From positions 1 to 64,000 of the forward strand of contig NZ_JAHKQR010000011.1 of the NCBI RefSeq assembly GCF_018860805.1: 64,000 bases of DNA, in the 5' to 3' direction. A model generated the notes under the pieces. It saw only the letters and a list, made by a program, of their open reading frames with translations. It was not told where the DNA came from and searched no databases. The translations under genes and the position numbers were made by a program. Shown here piece by piece: positions 63,470-64,000 of the stretch. Origin of the DNA: Aestuariibacter sp. A3R04 (lineage in GTDB: Bacteria; Pseudomonadota; Gammaproteobacteria; Enterobacterales; Alteromonadaceae). Numbering within the stretch: the first letter of the stretch is position 1; every line of letters begins with the position of its first letter.

Positions 63470-64000
63470 TTACACTCCTGCTACGCGTTCTTGTTGATTC
63501 TTTTGCTGATCGATTTGGTCAGCAACATGGGTATTGTTAAGTACGAAAATCAGGGCTTTAACACCTGCTTCTACGATATCTGTGGCCAGGCCAATACCGT
63601 GGAAGCGGCGGCCTTTGTATTCGGCGATTACGCCAACCTGGGCTAGAGCATCAGCGCCTTCGCCCTTTGAATCGAGTTTGAAGTCTACAACGTCTAAGTC
63701 TTGGTGACCCAGAATGGAAATGATAGCGTTAAATGCCGCATCTACCGGGCCATTCCCAATAGCGGTTTGGGTAACGATATCCTCGCCAACTTTCAGCTTA
63801 ACGGTTGCACTGGGAATAATTTCGCGGCCCGAATTAGCCTGTAAATAGGCCAGCTGATAGTAGGCTTCTTCGTGTTTTTGCTGGTCAAAAAACAACAGCG
63901 CTTCCAGGTCGTAATCATACACCTGGCCTTTTTTGTCAGCCAAGGCCAAGAAAGCGCTGTATACCGCTTCTAAATCATAATCCTCTGGCTTGTAACCCAG
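63470..64000 (-). CDS. leuA: 2-isopropylmalate synthase, C-terminal part (cut by window edge)
   Basis: The frame is open to the right edge; 176 C-terminal residues are visible. They include the allosteric leucine-binding regulatory domain of LeuA (REIIPSATVKLKVGEDIVT, AIGNGPVDAAFNAI, GADALAQVGVIAEYKGRRFHG and the typical TDIVEAGVKALIFVLN). The catalytic TIM barrel lies beyond the window. It is the first gene of leuABCD on the minus strand, one base from leuB. Confidence 0.94.
   Translation of the reverse strand: MGYKPEDYDLEAVYSAFLALADKKGQVYDYDLEALLFFDQQKHEEAYYQLAYLQANSGREIIPSATVKLKVGEDIVTQTAIGNGPVDAAFNAIISILGHQDLDVVDFKLDSKGEGADALAQVGVIAEYKGRRFHGIGLATDIVEAGVKALIFVLNNTHVADQIDQQKNQQERVAGV

Overview
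The window reads as chromosomal DNA of a marine, polysaccharide-degrading gammaproteobacterium, most likely of the Alteromonadales (Alteromonas relatives). This rests on the protein families present (SrmB, HemW, RdgB, YggN, MSHA/GspA-GspB-type proteins, leuABCD, TonB receptors for glycans, a GH86-type agarase/porphyranase) and is an inference from the proteins, not from a marker gene.

Layout. 1-4.6 kb: tail of an IS1182-like transposase, a small coiled-coil ORF, an MscS channel, a flavoprotein, a peroxiredoxin-like protein, then a decayed stretch with two gene fragments. 4.6-9.4 kb: an ammonium-transporter/PAS/GGDEF/EAL fusion and a clade-3 type catalase. 9.4-21 kb (minus strand): three colinear transcription units, each preceded by a PmrA/BasR-type direct repeat (YTTAAK-N5-YTTAAK): (a) response regulator, QseC/PmrB-like kinase, cupredoxin, FTR1-like permease, outer-membrane protein; (b) ArnC/DPM1-like glycosyltransferase, VTT/DedA-like protein, ArnT-like glycosyltransferase; (c) thermostable-hemolysin family GNAT-like protein, AMP-ligase, heme-oxygenase-fold putative iron oxygenase, SDR, TPR protein. 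I read these as one iron/envelope-stress regulon. 21-23 kb: a lipoprotein and a PepSY protein. 23-31 kb: TonB receptor plus lipoprotein pullulanase (alpha-glucan use), then a Dabb protein. 31-32.5 kb: a ParD-like/methionine aminopeptidase pair and a carotenoid-oxygenase remnant.

32.6-39.2 kb is visibly AT-richer: a hybrid two-component system with AraC output, a zinc-ribbon/Sel1-repeat gene pair and a RadC remnant, ending at a CAU-anticodon tRNA gene. 39.7-43.4 kb holds the most striking pair: a secreted GH86-like enzyme ending in a dockerin, followed 24 bp later by a cohesin-like protein with a PEP-CTERM-like anchor, a possible minimal surface-attached cellulosome-like device for agar or porphyran.

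43.5-54 kb: a photolyase of the FeS-BCP type that has lost all its cluster cysteines, an MbnP-like copper lipoprotein without its partner, small unknowns, a LytTR regulator with LrgAB, a CheY-CheC/PAS pair, two Lcl-domain secreted proteins and a YggN-family protein. 54-64 kb is core genome: hemW-rdgB-srmB-cca on the minus strand, an exeA/gspB-like pair on the plus strand, and leuABCD on the minus strand with leuA running off the right edge.
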